In this document: one piece after another, positions 41,862-52,200 of the stretch
Numbering within the stretch: the stretch's first letter is position 1
Layout: every line of letters begins with the position of its first letter
NCBI GenBank assembly: GCA_034440395.1
Contig: JAWXBW010000004.1
Location: 1 to 64,000, forward strand
DNA length: 64,000 nucleotides
Origin: JAAUTS01 sp034440395
Lineage (GTDB): Bacteria; Verrucomicrobiota; Verrucomicrobiia; Methylacidiphilales; JAAUTS01
Direction: 5' to 3'
The notes under the pieces: model-generated
Seen by the model: only the letters and a program-made list of their open reading frames with translations
The model's database searches: none
Told to the model about the DNA's origin: nothing
Program-made: the position numbers and the translations under genes

Positions 41862-43166
41862 TTAATCAATGATGTTCACGATGGTTCCTACATCCACCGT
41901 TGCGAAAATCTCCTTAGCCTTCTCGTAAGGCAGGCGTATGCACCCGTGCGAGGCTGGGTAACCGGGTAAGGCTCCTGCGTGAAGTCCGATAGGTCCGCAA
42001 TTTAAGCGTAAGAAATAGGGCATCTCTGCATGGTAAAGAGTGCTGATCCAGTCTTTATATTTATTGGTAACGACATACGTTCCGCGCGGCGTGCCGAATC
42101 CTTTACGGCCTGAAGAAATGGCAGTATTAAGGTATTTTTTTCCATCTTTAAATAGTGTCGCCTTTTGCTTGGAGATAGAGACTTCAATCCGAAAACGTTG
42201 ATCCTCTGGTTTAGCACTTTTACCTAAAAGCACCTGCACAATGGAGGCGTGATGATTAACGGAAGCTAAGTAAATGGCCGTAGTTTTATGGTGGGTGGTC
42301 TGGGCAGTTTTATCCGCGCCATTAAGCAAAAGGAGGTCGACCAACTCGGTCTGCCCGAGTGCCGCCACCATCATGAGTAAGGTGACATTTTTCTCCTTGG
42401 TTAAGTAGTAATGGAAATTTTCATTCGCCACTTTCGCTTTGAAAGTAGTGGAGGCGGGTGTTTTAATTTTAGCATTTGGGTCAGCCCCTAATTCCAAGAG
42501 TTTAGAAAAAACTTTTTTCTGATTCGTAGCACTAGCCCACACTAAGAATGGTTGACCTTGGACAGAAGCCGTTTTGTAATCGTAACCCAGCCCTAACAAC
42601 GTAAGAGCCATGTCCTCATGCCCATTTTCTAAGGCAGCGGCTAAGGGGGAAATGGATTCAGGATTTTTAACAGAGGCATTTTCCTGTGCTGCATGGAGAA
42701 GTTGGAAAACGGCTAGATGATTTTTCTCTGCTGCGGCAACCAAAGGACTGCGGCTCGCTTGATCTAAGGTGTTTGGTGAAATTTTTAAGTTTAATAAAAA
42801 TTGTACAGCCTCTTTATTTCCGGCGGCGGCAGCTAGGTGAAGCGCACTTCGGCCATCAGGCATAACCGCTTCTGCTGAAATGCGTCGAGTATTTAAAAAG
42901 CTCAGAACCGCAACTTGATTATGTTCTGCTGCTAAAAGGAAAGCCGTTTTACCCTCGGGCAAAGGGGTATTTAGATCCATCCCTGCCTGTGCCATGCGTT
43001 CGAGGAGGGGAAGATCAGCTGCGATCACGGCCTGACTTAGGCGTTCAGGAGTTAAAGAAACACCCTCACGAGTAAGCTCTGCCTTATAATCTTCAGGGGA
43101 CTTTTGACAGGCACCTAAGATGAATAAGATGAGAACTAGCGCAGGAAATAATTTAATAGCATTCAA
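41862..43166 (-). CDS. Lipoprotein with ankyrin repeats and L,D-transpeptidase domain
   Basis: 434 aa. The lipoprotein signal ends ILFILGAC with the acylated Cys20. About nine ankyrin repeats span residues 45-310 (DGRSALHLAAAAGNKEAVQFLL, SPLAAALENGHEDMALTLL, NVTLLMMVAALGQTELVDLLL). The C-terminal YkuD domain (about 320-434) has GLHAG...PASHGCIRLP with the catalytic Cys409, His407 and Arg411. It would cross-link or attach proteins to peptidoglycan from the outer-membrane inner leaflet. Fusions of ankyrin repeats to this enzyme are rare in my knowledge. The family normally needs a LysM or other targeting part. Confidence 0.88.
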   Translation of the reverse strand: MNAIKLFPALVLILFILGACQKSPEDYKAELTREGVSLTPERLSQAVIAADLPLLERMAQAGMDLNTPLPEGKTAFLLAAEHNQVAVLSFLNTRRISAEAVMPDGRSALHLAAAAGNKEAVQFLLNLKISPNTLDQASRSPLVAAAEKNHLAVFQLLHAAQENASVKNPESISPLAAALENGHEDMALTLLGLGYDYKTASVQGQPFLVWASATNQKKVFSKLLELGADPNAKIKTPASTTFKAKVANENFHYYLTKEKNVTLLMMVAALGQTELVDLLLLNGADKTAQTTHHKTTAIYLASVNHHASIVQVLLGKSAKPEDQRFRIEVSISKQKATLFKDGKKYLNTAISSGRKGFGTPRGTYVVTNKYKDWISTLYHAEMPYFLRLNCGPIGLHAGALPGYPASHGCIRLPYEKAKEIFATVDVGTIVNIID

Positions 43167-43238
43167 CTCACCTAACCTAGCCTAAATAAAAAAATTACCA
43201 ATCCACAAATAAAAGTTCCTTTCCGATTCGGAAATGCA

Positions 43239-43253
43239 GTGCCGCTACGGCAC
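43239..43253. repeat. Small perfect hairpin downstream of the outer-membrane protein gene
   Basis: GTGCCG-CTA-CGGCAC, a 6-bp GC-rich stem with a triloop, lies 31 bp past the minus-strand stop of the barrel gene and upstream of the lipoprotein start. No U-run follows on the minus strand, so termination is doubtful. Confidence 0.3.
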
Positions 43254-43283
43254 GGTGCAAGGGACTATTTTAGGGAAGGATTT

Positions 43284-44393
43284 TTAGAACTTGTAGCCTA
43301 AGACGAGGCGCATGAAACCAGCATAGGCGTCCTGGGCATCAAGGAAAGTGCCTGCCGTGGCTGTGCCCAAGGCGCTGTCCCCGGGAGCAATGCTGGAATA
43401 TTCTACCGCTGCAGTATTGATAAGGTATTCCGCTCCACCTTCAACACCTAATACAAAAGAGCCAAAATGTTTACGCCAACCTAGGGTTAAAGCAAAGCGG
43501 GGGGCTATTTCTAGTTCAGTATCTTTGACTGAATTTGCGGAGGCGTTGGTGAAACTTTGCGCTCCTTTATACTGATTAGCACTGACGAGTAGGGCTGCGG
43601 TGGGCTCGACATAGATTTCCATATCCTTCGCTACTTCGCAGGAGACACGGAAACCGACTTGGGGGCCAACTTGGTAACTTTCTATCGTTTCTTTAACACT
43701 CATTCCTTGGAGGTTACCTGCAGTGGTGAAACGGTTGTCCTGATTTTCATGGATAAGGCGTATGCCTGCCAGAGGGGTAGCGGTAAAGGCTCCCGTAGAA
43801 AAGGCGTAGTCGGTTTTTGCATTGAGGGCGATGTCGATATGGGTTCTTTCAACGTCTCTTCTCGTTGTTAGTTCATTGGCATTCTCTAAGTCAACAGTTC
43901 CCGAGCCGTCTAATCTAAGGGCAGTTACTGTATCGACTCCTTGGCTGTCATAGGCGTAAGAAGAATCTGCCTCGCCGTAGCTGCTGCTGCCCTGAAATTC
44001 TAGTCTAAAATCTTTACCTAAAGCGCCATTCTCCCCAGGTAGCAGGATGTAACCAAATCGGATACCACCGCCTCCCATATCAAAAGATTCATCAAAATTG
44101 CGGGGAAGTTCTTGGACGATTTGGAAACCACCAGCATTTAAATTGATCAGGCCTAGGTCGGTTTTTTGGGGCACGTAAATGCGGTAATCGCCCATGACTT
44201 CACCATAAACTCGTGACACTTTTGGCTCTTTAAACGTGGGCACTTCTTCTTGGGTGCTTGGACTAGGGGCGGCGTTGCGATTGATGACGGAGAGCTGGTT
44301 GAGCAAGGTGGTTTCGTCTGCGGCATGCAGTGTGGCGCTAATCTGGAGGGCAAGAAATAGCGGCAGAACAAGGTGCTTCTTAAAACGTTTCAT
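43284..44393 (-). CDS. Outer-membrane beta-barrel candidate
   Basis: 369 aa from the ATG at 44391-44393; the frame upstream is open but the signal peptide fits this start. The signal peptide is residues 1-25 (LVLPLFLALQISATLHA). The mature part is beta-rich with alternating aromatic residues and Gly. It ends in MRLVLGYKF with a terminal Phe, the classic Omp C-terminus recognised by BamA. No catalytic domain is visible. I infer a porin- or OmpW-like barrel of the Lom/OMP_b-brl kind; substrate unknown. Confidence 0.65.
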   Translation of the reverse strand: MKRFKKHLVLPLFLALQISATLHAADETTLLNQLSVINRNAAPSPSTQEEVPTFKEPKVSRVYGEVMGDYRIYVPQKTDLGLINLNAGGFQIVQELPRNFDESFDMGGGGIRFGYILLPGENGALGKDFRLEFQGSSSYGEADSSYAYDSQGVDTVTALRLDGSGTVDLENANELTTRRDVERTHIDIALNAKTDYAFSTGAFTATPLAGIRLIHENQDNRFTTAGNLQGMSVKETIESYQVGPQVGFRVSCEVAKDMEIYVEPTAALLVSANQYKGAQSFTNASANSVKDTELEIAPRFALTLGWRKHFGSFVLGVEGGAEYLINTAAVEYSSIAPGDSALGTATAGTFLDAQDAYAGFMRLVLGYKF

Positions 44394-44553
44394 GATTCTT
44401 TTATACAGAATTGGGGATACAGGACAATACTTTTGACGCAAAATCATCAATTAATTTATTTCCATAACCTGTACATATTCAAGGAGTTGCCGCACTATTT
44501 ACATGAAGATCGACCTTAACAGCAGCGGGAAAGAGCATGTTCATTTAAATGAA

Positions 44554-44588
44554 AAACCGTAGATACATGGAAAATGCATCTACGGTTT
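44554..44588 (-). terminator. Terminator after the aquaporin gene
   Basis: AAACCGTAGAT and ATCTACGGTTT form an 11-bp inverted repeat around a 13-base loop. Read on the minus strand it lies 22 bp after the aquaporin stop and is followed by TTC-ATTT. It can also fold on the plus strand. Confidence 0.6.
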
Positions 44589-44609
44589 AAAGTTCGAAAG
44601 TTTAGGATT

Positions 44610-45236
44610 TTACTTATCGCTTGGATTGAGGAACTTGAAGGTAAAGGCTCCCAAGGCACCTGCGGCTAAGCTTGCACTGATATGAATCCAAATATCAGAG
44701 AAATGAAACAGGTTCATCGCCGCAGCGCCTGCAGCTACCGCAGGGTTAAAGGCTCCACCTGAAATGCCGCCCACGGCGAAGGCACCAGCCATAACGGTCA
44801 TGCCGATGGCGAGCCCGTAAAAAGAGTTGCCTGAGGTTGCTTTGGAGGCGGCTACATTGAGGACGACGTAAGCTAAAGCAAAGGTAAAAAGGAACTCTGC
44901 GGCTAAGGCGGCGGGGACGTTGGTGATCGTCATGGGAGCACTGTTTCCCCCGACTAAAAAGGTGGCGGTATGAGCGGCGGCAAGGGCACCGATCAGTTGA
45001 GCGAGGATATAGGGAGCTACATCCTTAGCTGGACAGCGTCCACGTATAAACAAGGCCAGCGTAATGGCGGGATTAAAATGAGCCCCAGAAATATGACCGC
45101 TCGCATAAACCAAGACCATTAAAACCGCTCCAATGGCTAGGGGTGGGATAACCGCAGGCGAGCCTGGGATAACAGTGCAACCAATAGTTAAGACGAGGAA
45201 AAACGTCCCGATAAATTCTACGATGTATTTTTTCAT
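44610..45236 (-). CDS. Aquaporin / MIP family channel
   Basis: 208 aa from the ATG at 45234-45236. Six TM helices and the two pore loops with NPA: HFNPAITLALFIRG (loop B) and AFNPAVAAGAAAM (loop E). The GISGGAFNPAV context and short length resemble AqpZ-like water channels rather than GlpF; no glycerol gene is next door. The Phe/His/Arg selectivity set cannot be settled by eye. A terminator follows the gene. Confidence 0.9.
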   Translation of the reverse strand: MKKYIVEFIGTFFLVLTIGCTVIPGSPAVIPPLAIGAVLMVLVYASGHISGAHFNPAITLALFIRGRCPAKDVAPYILAQLIGALAAAHTATFLVGGNSAPMTITNVPAALAAEFLFTFALAYVVLNVAASKATSGNSFYGLAIGMTVMAGAFAVGGISGGAFNPAVAAGAAAMNLFHFSDIWIHISASLAAGALGAFTFKFLNPSDK

Positions 45237-45345
45237 ATTTTTACAGACTTCTTTTCTTAAAGGGAAATGATGATTTTGCAACCTTGAAAACTTCAAGCCC
45301 ATCCCCCTTGCTTATCCGCATACTTTCTTTCATGCTCGTCTTCCC

Positions 45346-46470
45346 ATGATTCTTCCTCTTTCCCATGAAGAACGCCCAGTGATTAAACATCTCTACGTGC
45401 ATGTGCCCTTTTGCACCCACATTTGCCCTTATTGCTCATTCTATAAAACTCCGAATAGCTTGCCTCAAATTAATGTATACATTCCGGCCTTAAAACAGGA
45501 GCTGGCTTGGGCTTTAGAAAATTTTGATCTCCAACCAGAAACCATTTTTTTCGGTGGCGGCACACCTTCAGCCTTAAGCATCTCACAACTTGAAACACTT
45601 TTTTCCGACTGGCCTTTGGCCTCTCAGCCCACGCAAGAATATACCCTCGAAGCTAATCCCACCAACATCTCACCAGATAAAGCGCGGCTCTTACGTGAGA
45701 TCGGATTTAACCGCATCAGTCTCGGCGTGCAGGCCTTTGACGCTCCTTCCCTTGAGGTGCTAGGCCGCACCCATGATGCAGCTCAAGTCCGGAAAACGGT
45801 TCACATTTTACGGGAGGCCGGGTTTACCAATCTTAATCTTGATCTCATGTTTGCCCTACCTGGTCAAAGCATGGAACAGTGGCAAGCCAGTCTTGATGCC
45901 GCACTGGAATTAGAGCCGCAGCACATCTCGGCCTATAATTTAAATTACGAGGAGGACACGGAATTTTTTGAAAAACTGCAAGCGGGATACCATCGCATCA
46001 ATCAAGATCAGGAGCAGACTTTTTTTCGGCGTGGCATCGAATCCTTAGGCCGAGCGGGTTTTGAGCATTACGAAATTTCTAACTATGCCCGCCCTGGCTT
46101 TCAATCTATCCATAACCAAGGCTATTGGAACGGCTCCGATCATCTAGGCTTAGGGCCAGGGGCTAGTTCCACCGTTGGTCACTTGCGTTGGAAAAATATC
46201 CCGAACACCCTGCTCTATGCAGAGGCTCTCAAACTAAAGGGGGAGCCACTGCGCGAGATGGAAGTTCTTAGTGCGGAGAGTAAGCGGAATGAGCGCATCT
46301 TACTGGGTTTACGCACTAGCTGGGGACTAAAACGAGATGTGGTTGAAGAGAAAAAAGAACAAGTAGCTCAACTAGAAAAAGAAGGCTTGATTGAGCTCAC
46401 GGAAACACATCTGCGCTTAACCAGTGCAGGTCAACTAGTAGCTGATTCGGTGACGGAACACTTAATCTAA
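45346..46470 (+). CDS. hemW: Radical-SAM heme chaperone HemW
   Basis: 374 aa. The N-terminus has YVHVPFCTHICPYCSFYKT with the radical-SAM Cys-x3-Cys-x2-Cys. FFGGGTPSALS, NRISLGVQAFD and LDLMFALPGQ follow in family order. The HemN C-terminal domain includes NYARPGFQSIHNQGYWNGSDHLGLGPGASS. HemW, formerly called an oxygen-independent coproporphyrinogen oxidase, lacks the true HemN signature and is now viewed as a heme chaperone. It converges on the APC permease with only 2 bp between. Confidence 0.9.
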   Translation: MILPLSHEERPVIKHLYVHVPFCTHICPYCSFYKTPNSLPQINVYIPALKQELAWALENFDLQPETIFFGGGTPSALSISQLETLFSDWPLASQPTQEYTLEANPTNISPDKARLLREIGFNRISLGVQAFDAPSLEVLGRTHDAAQVRKTVHILREAGFTNLNLDLMFALPGQSMEQWQASLDAALELEPQHISAYNLNYEEDTEFFEKLQAGYHRINQDQEQTFFRRGIESLGRAGFEHYEISNYARPGFQSIHNQGYWNGSDHLGLGPGASSTVGHLRWKNIPNTLLYAEALKLKGEPLREMEVLSAESKRNERILLGLRTSWGLKRDVVEEKKEQVAQLEKEGLIELTETHLRLTSAGQLVADSVTEHLI

Positions 46471-46472
46471 AT

Positions 46473-47798
46473 TTATTCAGCACTTTTAGGTTTTAGAAAA
46501 ATATAAAGTGCAGAGATAATCCCGACCAAGACACAAGCGATGAGCGGTGCGCGTAGGTCAGCATCCTTCGCCGTAAGTCGTGCTACGATCAAGCTGGCAC
46601 AGACCAGTAAGCCTAAAATAGGGATAAAGGAGGGGATTTCAAATCGACCCTTCGGCTCGCCTTTTCTTTTTTGTAAGATGAAAAGAGCACTATTTACTAC
46701 GCAAAAACAACCTAATAAAAGCAGGCTGGTCGCTGAAGCTAATTGTGCAATATTTCCGGAAAAAGCTAGAATCAGAACGATAAAGCCTAGCAACGCAATC
46801 GCCACATGGGGAGTGTGCCTTGTTTTATGGACACGTCCTAAGATGGCCGGCAGCAGTCCTTGGCGTGACATGCCGTAGAGAAGTCGGGATCCCATGATGT
46901 AATTTAATAAAGCCGTATTGCCGACCGCAAAAAGGGTGATTGCCCCAAAGACCCAACCTGGTAGCCAAGGTGCGGCGACGGCGGTGATTTGAGCCAGAGG
47001 CGCACCGTTGGCTGGGTTGGCCAGGGTTTGGCTATCCACGACAGAAACCGCTGTGATGCTGACGAGAATGTAGATAACCGTCGTAATTCCAATGGCGATC
47101 ATAATTCCTAAGGGCATATTTTTTTCAGGGTTTTTAACTTCCTCGGCTACATTGAGCATATCCTCAAAGCCAATGAAGGCATAAAAAGTCAGGACAGCAC
47201 CTGAGAGCAATAGTGTAGGGCCTAAAAGTTGTCCGGCCGGCACCTGAAAATAATTCACATCGCCCCAAAAATGAGCTCCCACCACAATGACGAAAACCAG
47301 TCCCGCCACTTCCACAAAGGTAAAGACCAGATTCATCATCATTGATTCGCGAATCCCGATCCAATTAACGAGAGCTAAAAACAAAAGAAAAGTGATGATG
47401 ATTCCATTGAAAGGTAGTTCTGGAAAAAATCCTCGTAATGTTAATGAAAAAACATTTGCTCCCGCCGCCATAGAAGTTAAGCCAGAAAAAGCCACGGCCA
47501 GTCCCACGACATAAGAAAGAAAAGATTTTCGATAAGCGCGCTGTGTAATGTAGGAGGCACCACCGGCTTTGGGATGGCGTGAGGCGAGCGAAGCATAGGA
47601 TAGTCCCGTCAACAGGGCTGCAAACATTGAAATGAGGAAGGATATCCAGACCGCATTTCCTAAAGCGCCGGCGGCTACTCCGATCGTGCCGTAAATACCA
47701 GCTCCTACCATGTCGCCCACCCCATAAACCACGAGGTAGAATAATCCCATGTTCCGCACTAACACACCTTGTGAATCTGTGGAGCCATTCGTTGACAT
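46473..47798 (-). CDS. APC-family amino-acid permease
   Basis: 441 aa with about 12 TM helices. The N-terminal VVYGVGDMVGAGIYGTIGVAAG is the substrate-binding GAGIF-like unwound helix 1 of the APC fold, and ASRHPKAGGASYITQRAYRKS is the TM2-3 loop. FIGFEDMLNVAEEVKNPEKNMPLGI is helix 6 with the conserved EE(V/A)KNP motif. Substrate unknown, probably amino acids or polyamines. It shares a divergent intergenic region with the TolC-type gene and a dyad within. Confidence 0.87.
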   Translation of the reverse strand: MSTNGSTDSQGVLVRNMGLFYLVVYGVGDMVGAGIYGTIGVAAGALGNAVWISFLISMFAALLTGLSYASLASRHPKAGGASYITQRAYRKSFLSYVVGLAVAFSGLTSMAAGANVFSLTLRGFFPELPFNGIIITFLLFLALVNWIGIRESMMMNLVFTFVEVAGLVFVIVVGAHFWGDVNYFQVPAGQLLGPTLLLSGAVLTFYAFIGFEDMLNVAEEVKNPEKNMPLGIMIAIGITTVIYILVSITAVSVVDSQTLANPANGAPLAQITAVAAPWLPGWVFGAITLFAVGNTALLNYIMGSRLLYGMSRQGLLPAILGRVHKTRHTPHVAIALLGFIVLILAFSGNIAQLASATSLLLLGCFCVVNSALFILQKRKGEPKGRFEIPSFIPILGLLVCASLIVARLTAKDADLRAPLIACVLVGIISALYIFLKPKSAE

Positions 47799-47881
47799 GC
47801 TGGCTACCTTGAGCGTGAGACGCTGCTGGGTCGAGCTTAAAGGCTAGTAGCTTATCATTAAAAATTAAGCGAAAGAGCCTA

Positions 47882-47918
47882 GACACGGTGTTTATTATGA
47901 TTAAGTTTACCCCGTGTC
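47882..47918. promoter_or_regulatory. Candidate operator between APC permease and TolC-type gene
   Basis: GACACGGtGT at 47882-47891 and ACcCCGTGTC at 47909-47918 form a 10-bp inverted repeat with one mismatch, centred at 47900. It lies 83 bp upstream of the permease start and 33 bp upstream of the TolC-type ATG. No adjacent regulator gene; the role is inferred. Confidence 0.4.
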
Positions 47919-47951
47919 CGTAGATTGCCATTTATCAACCGCAGACACCTT

Positions 47952-49268
47952 ATGAAATGTAGTATCCTCATAGTGGCGTTAACACTTGTCCTTTGCTTGA
48001 CTGCCAGCCACGGACTGGCTGAGCTTGAGAAGCCGCTCCATTCCTCTCGTGTGCTTACACTGCCAGAGGCTTATCAGCTGACTCTAGAACGTAGTGAAAA
48101 GTTAGGTATTAGCCGTGAGGAAATTAAAATTGCGGAAGCGCAATATTGGCAAGCTATCAGCGCCGTTTTACCTAAAGTCGATTTTCTCATAACGCAACGC
48201 ACGCAAGACAGTGTGGGCGGTTCAATCGGGGGTGGTGATTCTGGGGGTGGGCGTAAAGATTCTTTCCAAGGTCGTTTACGTGTCACGCAGACGATTTTCA
48301 ACGGCTTCCGAGAGTTCAATACCAGTGCCGCTTTACAAGCGCAGAAACGGAGTCAGGAAGCCACCTATCGGCGTAGTCGAGAGCTGCTTTATCTTGATAC
48401 GAGTGATTTATTTTATCAGATTATCAGTTTAGAAAAGGATCTTTATTTGATCCAACAAATTGCTCAGCAGTTAACTGCGCGGCAGGAAGATTTAATTGAT
48501 CGAGTCACCATTGGTAGATCCCGCAACAGTGAATTGCTGGCGGCAGAAACTGAGCAAGCTGATAACGAGGCCACCTTGGAGCAGGTGCGGGGTTTACTCA
48601 ATGCCTCACGGGAATTACTAGCCTTTCTTCTTGGACTGCCTTCCGATCGTTGGAGCTTGAACGACACGATGCCACTACCTGAAGTGGCTAAATTAGATAA
48701 TTATCTTTGGAAGACTGGGGAGAGAGCAGACATCACGGCAGCGGCAGAGACGACGACTTCCGCCCAGCGCCAAGTATCGGCCAGCAAAGGAGCTTTCTTA
48801 CCAAAAGTTTCCGCAGAAGCTAATTGGCTGGCTCTGGAAGATCCTGAACGCTCCCAAGAGTGGAACATTTTATTAACGGCGGAGATTCCACTTTTCGATG
48901 GAGCCTTACGTTATCAAAGCTTGAAGGTTGATCAGGCACGCTTGCGCTCTTCGGAGTTAAATTTTTCCCGTGTTCGCCGCTTAGCAGAATCCGAAGTCCG
49001 ACAGAGTTACAGCCAATTTATTTCCTCCGCTCGCCAATATGTCAGCTTGCAAAAAGGGGTGGAAACGGCCCGGAAAAATTATGAAGCACAACAGGAAGAT
49101 TATCGATTAGGCCGCGCCAATAACCTAGACGTGCTGACCTCGCTTCTGCGCTACAGCAGTTTGCGCCGACGAGTGAGTGGCCTAGAGTTTCAGACTCGTA
49201 GTAATTTAGTTGCCTTGCAAGTAGCTGCTGGCACGCCCGTCATAAAAGAGGAAAGACCATCGCCATGA
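47952..49268 (+). CDS. TolC-family outer-membrane efflux protein
   Basis: 438 aa from the ATG at 47952; an earlier ATG at 47925 would precede the signal peptide. The signal is residues 1-22 (ILIVALTLVLCLTASHGLA). Two OEP repeats follow: about 30-220 (LPEAYQLTLERSEKLGISREE, TIFNGFREFNTSAALQAQKRS) and 245-430 (VSAEANWLALEDPERSQEWN, DYRLGRANNLDVLTSLLRYS). The protein forms the trimeric exit channel. It overlaps the RND pump gene by 4 bp, so they form an operon. Confidence 0.9.
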   Translation: MKCSILIVALTLVLCLTASHGLAELEKPLHSSRVLTLPEAYQLTLERSEKLGISREEIKIAEAQYWQAISAVLPKVDFLITQRTQDSVGGSIGGGDSGGGRKDSFQGRLRVTQTIFNGFREFNTSAALQAQKRSQEATYRRSRELLYLDTSDLFYQIISLEKDLYLIQQIAQQLTARQEDLIDRVTIGRSRNSELLAAETEQADNEATLEQVRGLLNASRELLAFLLGLPSDRWSLNDTMPLPEVAKLDNYLWKTGERADITAAAETTTSAQRQVSASKGAFLPKVSAEANWLALEDPERSQEWNILLTAEIPLFDGALRYQSLKVDQARLRSSELNFSRVRRLAESEVRQSYSQFISSARQYVSLQKGVETARKNYEAQQEDYRLGRANNLDVLTSLLRYSSLRRRVSGLEFQTRSNLVALQVAAGTPVIKEERPSP

Positions 49269-52200
49269 CGCTCTCTGATTTATCTATCAGACGCCCCGTC
49301 ATGGCTTGGATGCTCATGTCTGGCTTGATTGTGTTCGGTGCCATCTCCCTAGCTAGGCTGGGCATTAGCTATATGCCAGATGTGGATTTTCCACAGATCG
49401 ACATCGCAGTAAACTGGGAAGGCGCAGCTCCAGAGCTGATGGAGTCAGAGATTGTTGATCAAATCGAGCAACGTGTCATAGCCCTAGATGGATTACAACA
49501 ACTTCGATCCTCTATTCGTCAAGGGCAAGCTAACATCACGCTAGAGTTCGACATTAATCGAAATATCGACGCATCCGTGCAAGAGGTGCAAACCGCTTTG
49601 AGCCAAGTAAAACTGCCCTTAAATGTGGATCCTCCGACCATCCGCAAGCAAAACCCCGAGGATGATCCCATCATGTGGGTGGGAGTTAGTAGCACACGAC
49701 CGTTTCGCGACTTAATCGAATACGTAGATCTTTATGTGGCGGATAAATTTGAGACTTTAGAAGGCGTAGGGGAAGTTATGCGTGGCGGCTTTACGGAAAG
49801 AAATTTGCGGGTTAACGTCGAGCAGGCTGCCCTTAAGAAATACTCGCTCAGTATTTTAGATGTCGTTAAGGCGGTGGAGCGGGAGCATTCTGAAGTCGCC
49901 GCAGGGATCATTGAAAATGGGCAACAAGAAATTAATCTCCGCACCATGGGCGAGGGCTCAAGCGCGGAAGAGGTGGGGAATATATTAATCCTTCAGCGAG
50001 GTGGGCAGCCGATCTATGATACCAATATTCGCTTAAAAGATGTGGCTAAAGTGGAGGATAGTTTAGCGGACATTCGGCGCATCCTATTGATCGACGGGAA
50101 AAAGGCCGTCGGGTTGGGGATTAAGAAACAGCGCGGCTCAAACGAAGTCCAGGTCGCTAATTCGGTAATTGCTAAAGTAGCTGAATTACAAAAAGTTTTA
50201 CCAAATGATGTTAAAATTAGGGTCAACGTAGATTTCACCCGCTTCGTGGTCCAATCTATTTACTACACGCAAAAAGAGCTCATCATCGCATCTATTTTGA
50301 CGGCCGTTATTTGCTTCCTCTTTCTTGGTAGTTGGTCGTCCTCGGTAAATGTTCTACTTTCTATTCCCACCTCCATTTTCGGAACTTTCATCGTTATCTA
50401 TTTCATGGGGTTCACGTTGAATCTCTTTACCATGCTGGCTCTTACCTTAGTCATCGGGATTGTGGTGGATGACGCCATCATGGTGCTGGAAAATATTGTC
50501 CGACATTTTCAGATGGGTAAAAATAGAGTAAAGGCCTCGCGTGAGGGTGCGAGGGAAATCACCTTTGCGGCCGTTGCGGCCACGGTAGCGATCGTGGCCA
50601 TTTTCTTGCCTGTCATTTTTATGGAAGGCGTGATCGGGAAGTTCTTTTTTCAGTTCGGTGTCACCATTACCGCCGCCGTAGCATTGTCATTGATTGAAGC
50701 CATTACACTTACCCCCATGCGTTGCTCTCAGATTATGGTCAAGGAGAAGGGCAATGTGGTTAGTCGTCAGGCGAATCGAGTTTTAGGCCGAGCAGATTTT
50801 ATCTATCATAAAATATTACATCAGTGTTTGAATCACCGTTGGAAAGTAGTTGTTTGCGCTCTTATGCTTTTTGCTCTTTCCATGCTCTCCATTAAATTTC
50901 TCCGCCAAGAATTTGTGCCGCCGCAAGATCAAAGCTTTTTTCGTATGGGTATTCAAACGCCGGTGGGTTCCTCATTGGATTTTACTTTCCAGAAATCAAT
51001 AGAAATAGAAAATTATTTAAAGTCCCGCCCCGATGTTGCTCGCTACCTGATTTCTGTCGGCGGGCAAGGGGGTGTTTCTAACACGGCGTTTATTCCCGTA
51101 GTTTTGGTGCCTAAGGATGAACGTGCCAAGAGTCAGGCACTGATCATGCAAGAGTTCCGCCGTGATATTTCTAAAATACCAGGGGTCCGCGTCACGGGAT
51201 TACTTGATCTCTCATCCCGCGGCCTAGTCTCGCGCAGTCAAAGTTCCCCGGTTGAATTTAACATTCAAGGCACTGATTATGCGCAACTTAAAAAAACGGC
51301 GGATAGTATTACGAAGAAAATGGAAGAGACCGGAATGATGGTGGATGTGGATATGAATTACCGTGAGGGGCAACCTGAGTTACGTATTATCCCAGACCGT
51401 GAGGCAGCGGCGCTACGAGGCGTCTCAATGGATGATTTAGGTAAAACGATCAATGCAGCCATGGGCGGCATACGCCAAGGTAAATTTACTAGCGACTCCC
51501 GCCGTTACGATATGCGGGTGCGGCTGCTGCCAGAAGAAAGACTCAAGCCGGAGGATATCAACCAATTGCAAATCCGCACTTCTTATGGGGAGCTGATTCC
51601 TTTAACCGATGTGATTAAGTTGGAGATGGTGAAGACCGTGCAAACTATTTCCAGAGTCAATCGCCAGCGTGCCATTACGATTAAGGCGAACTTAGCGCCC
51701 AATGTTTCTCAATCCACGGCTATTGCAAAGTCTGAGGAAATAACCCGTAGCCTACTGCCAGAGGGTTATACTTTCAATCTCGAAGGCACGTCTCAGACAT
51801 TCAAAGAATCCTTCAATAGTTTAATTTTTGTATTCATCATAGGCCTGATCGTGGCTTACATGGTTTTAGCCTCTCAGTTTAATAGTTTTATCCATCCCGC
51901 AACCGTGTTGTTAGCCATACCCTTCAGCGTGACGGGAGCTTTCTTGATTCTTTTAGTCTTTAATGAATCTATTAATTTATTTAGTATGATAGGTCTTATT
52001 TTATTAGCCGGCATCGTAAAGAAAAATTCCATTCTCTTGGTGGAGTTCACCAATCATGTGCGGGAGCACGATAAACTAGATGTGCGGGAAGCTTTAGAAA
52101 AAGCCTGCCCTATTCGGCTGCGCCCGATCTTAATGACTTCTCTGGCCACAGTCGGGGCGGCTCTGCCGACGGCCTTATCTAGCGCCCCAGGATCGGAAGC

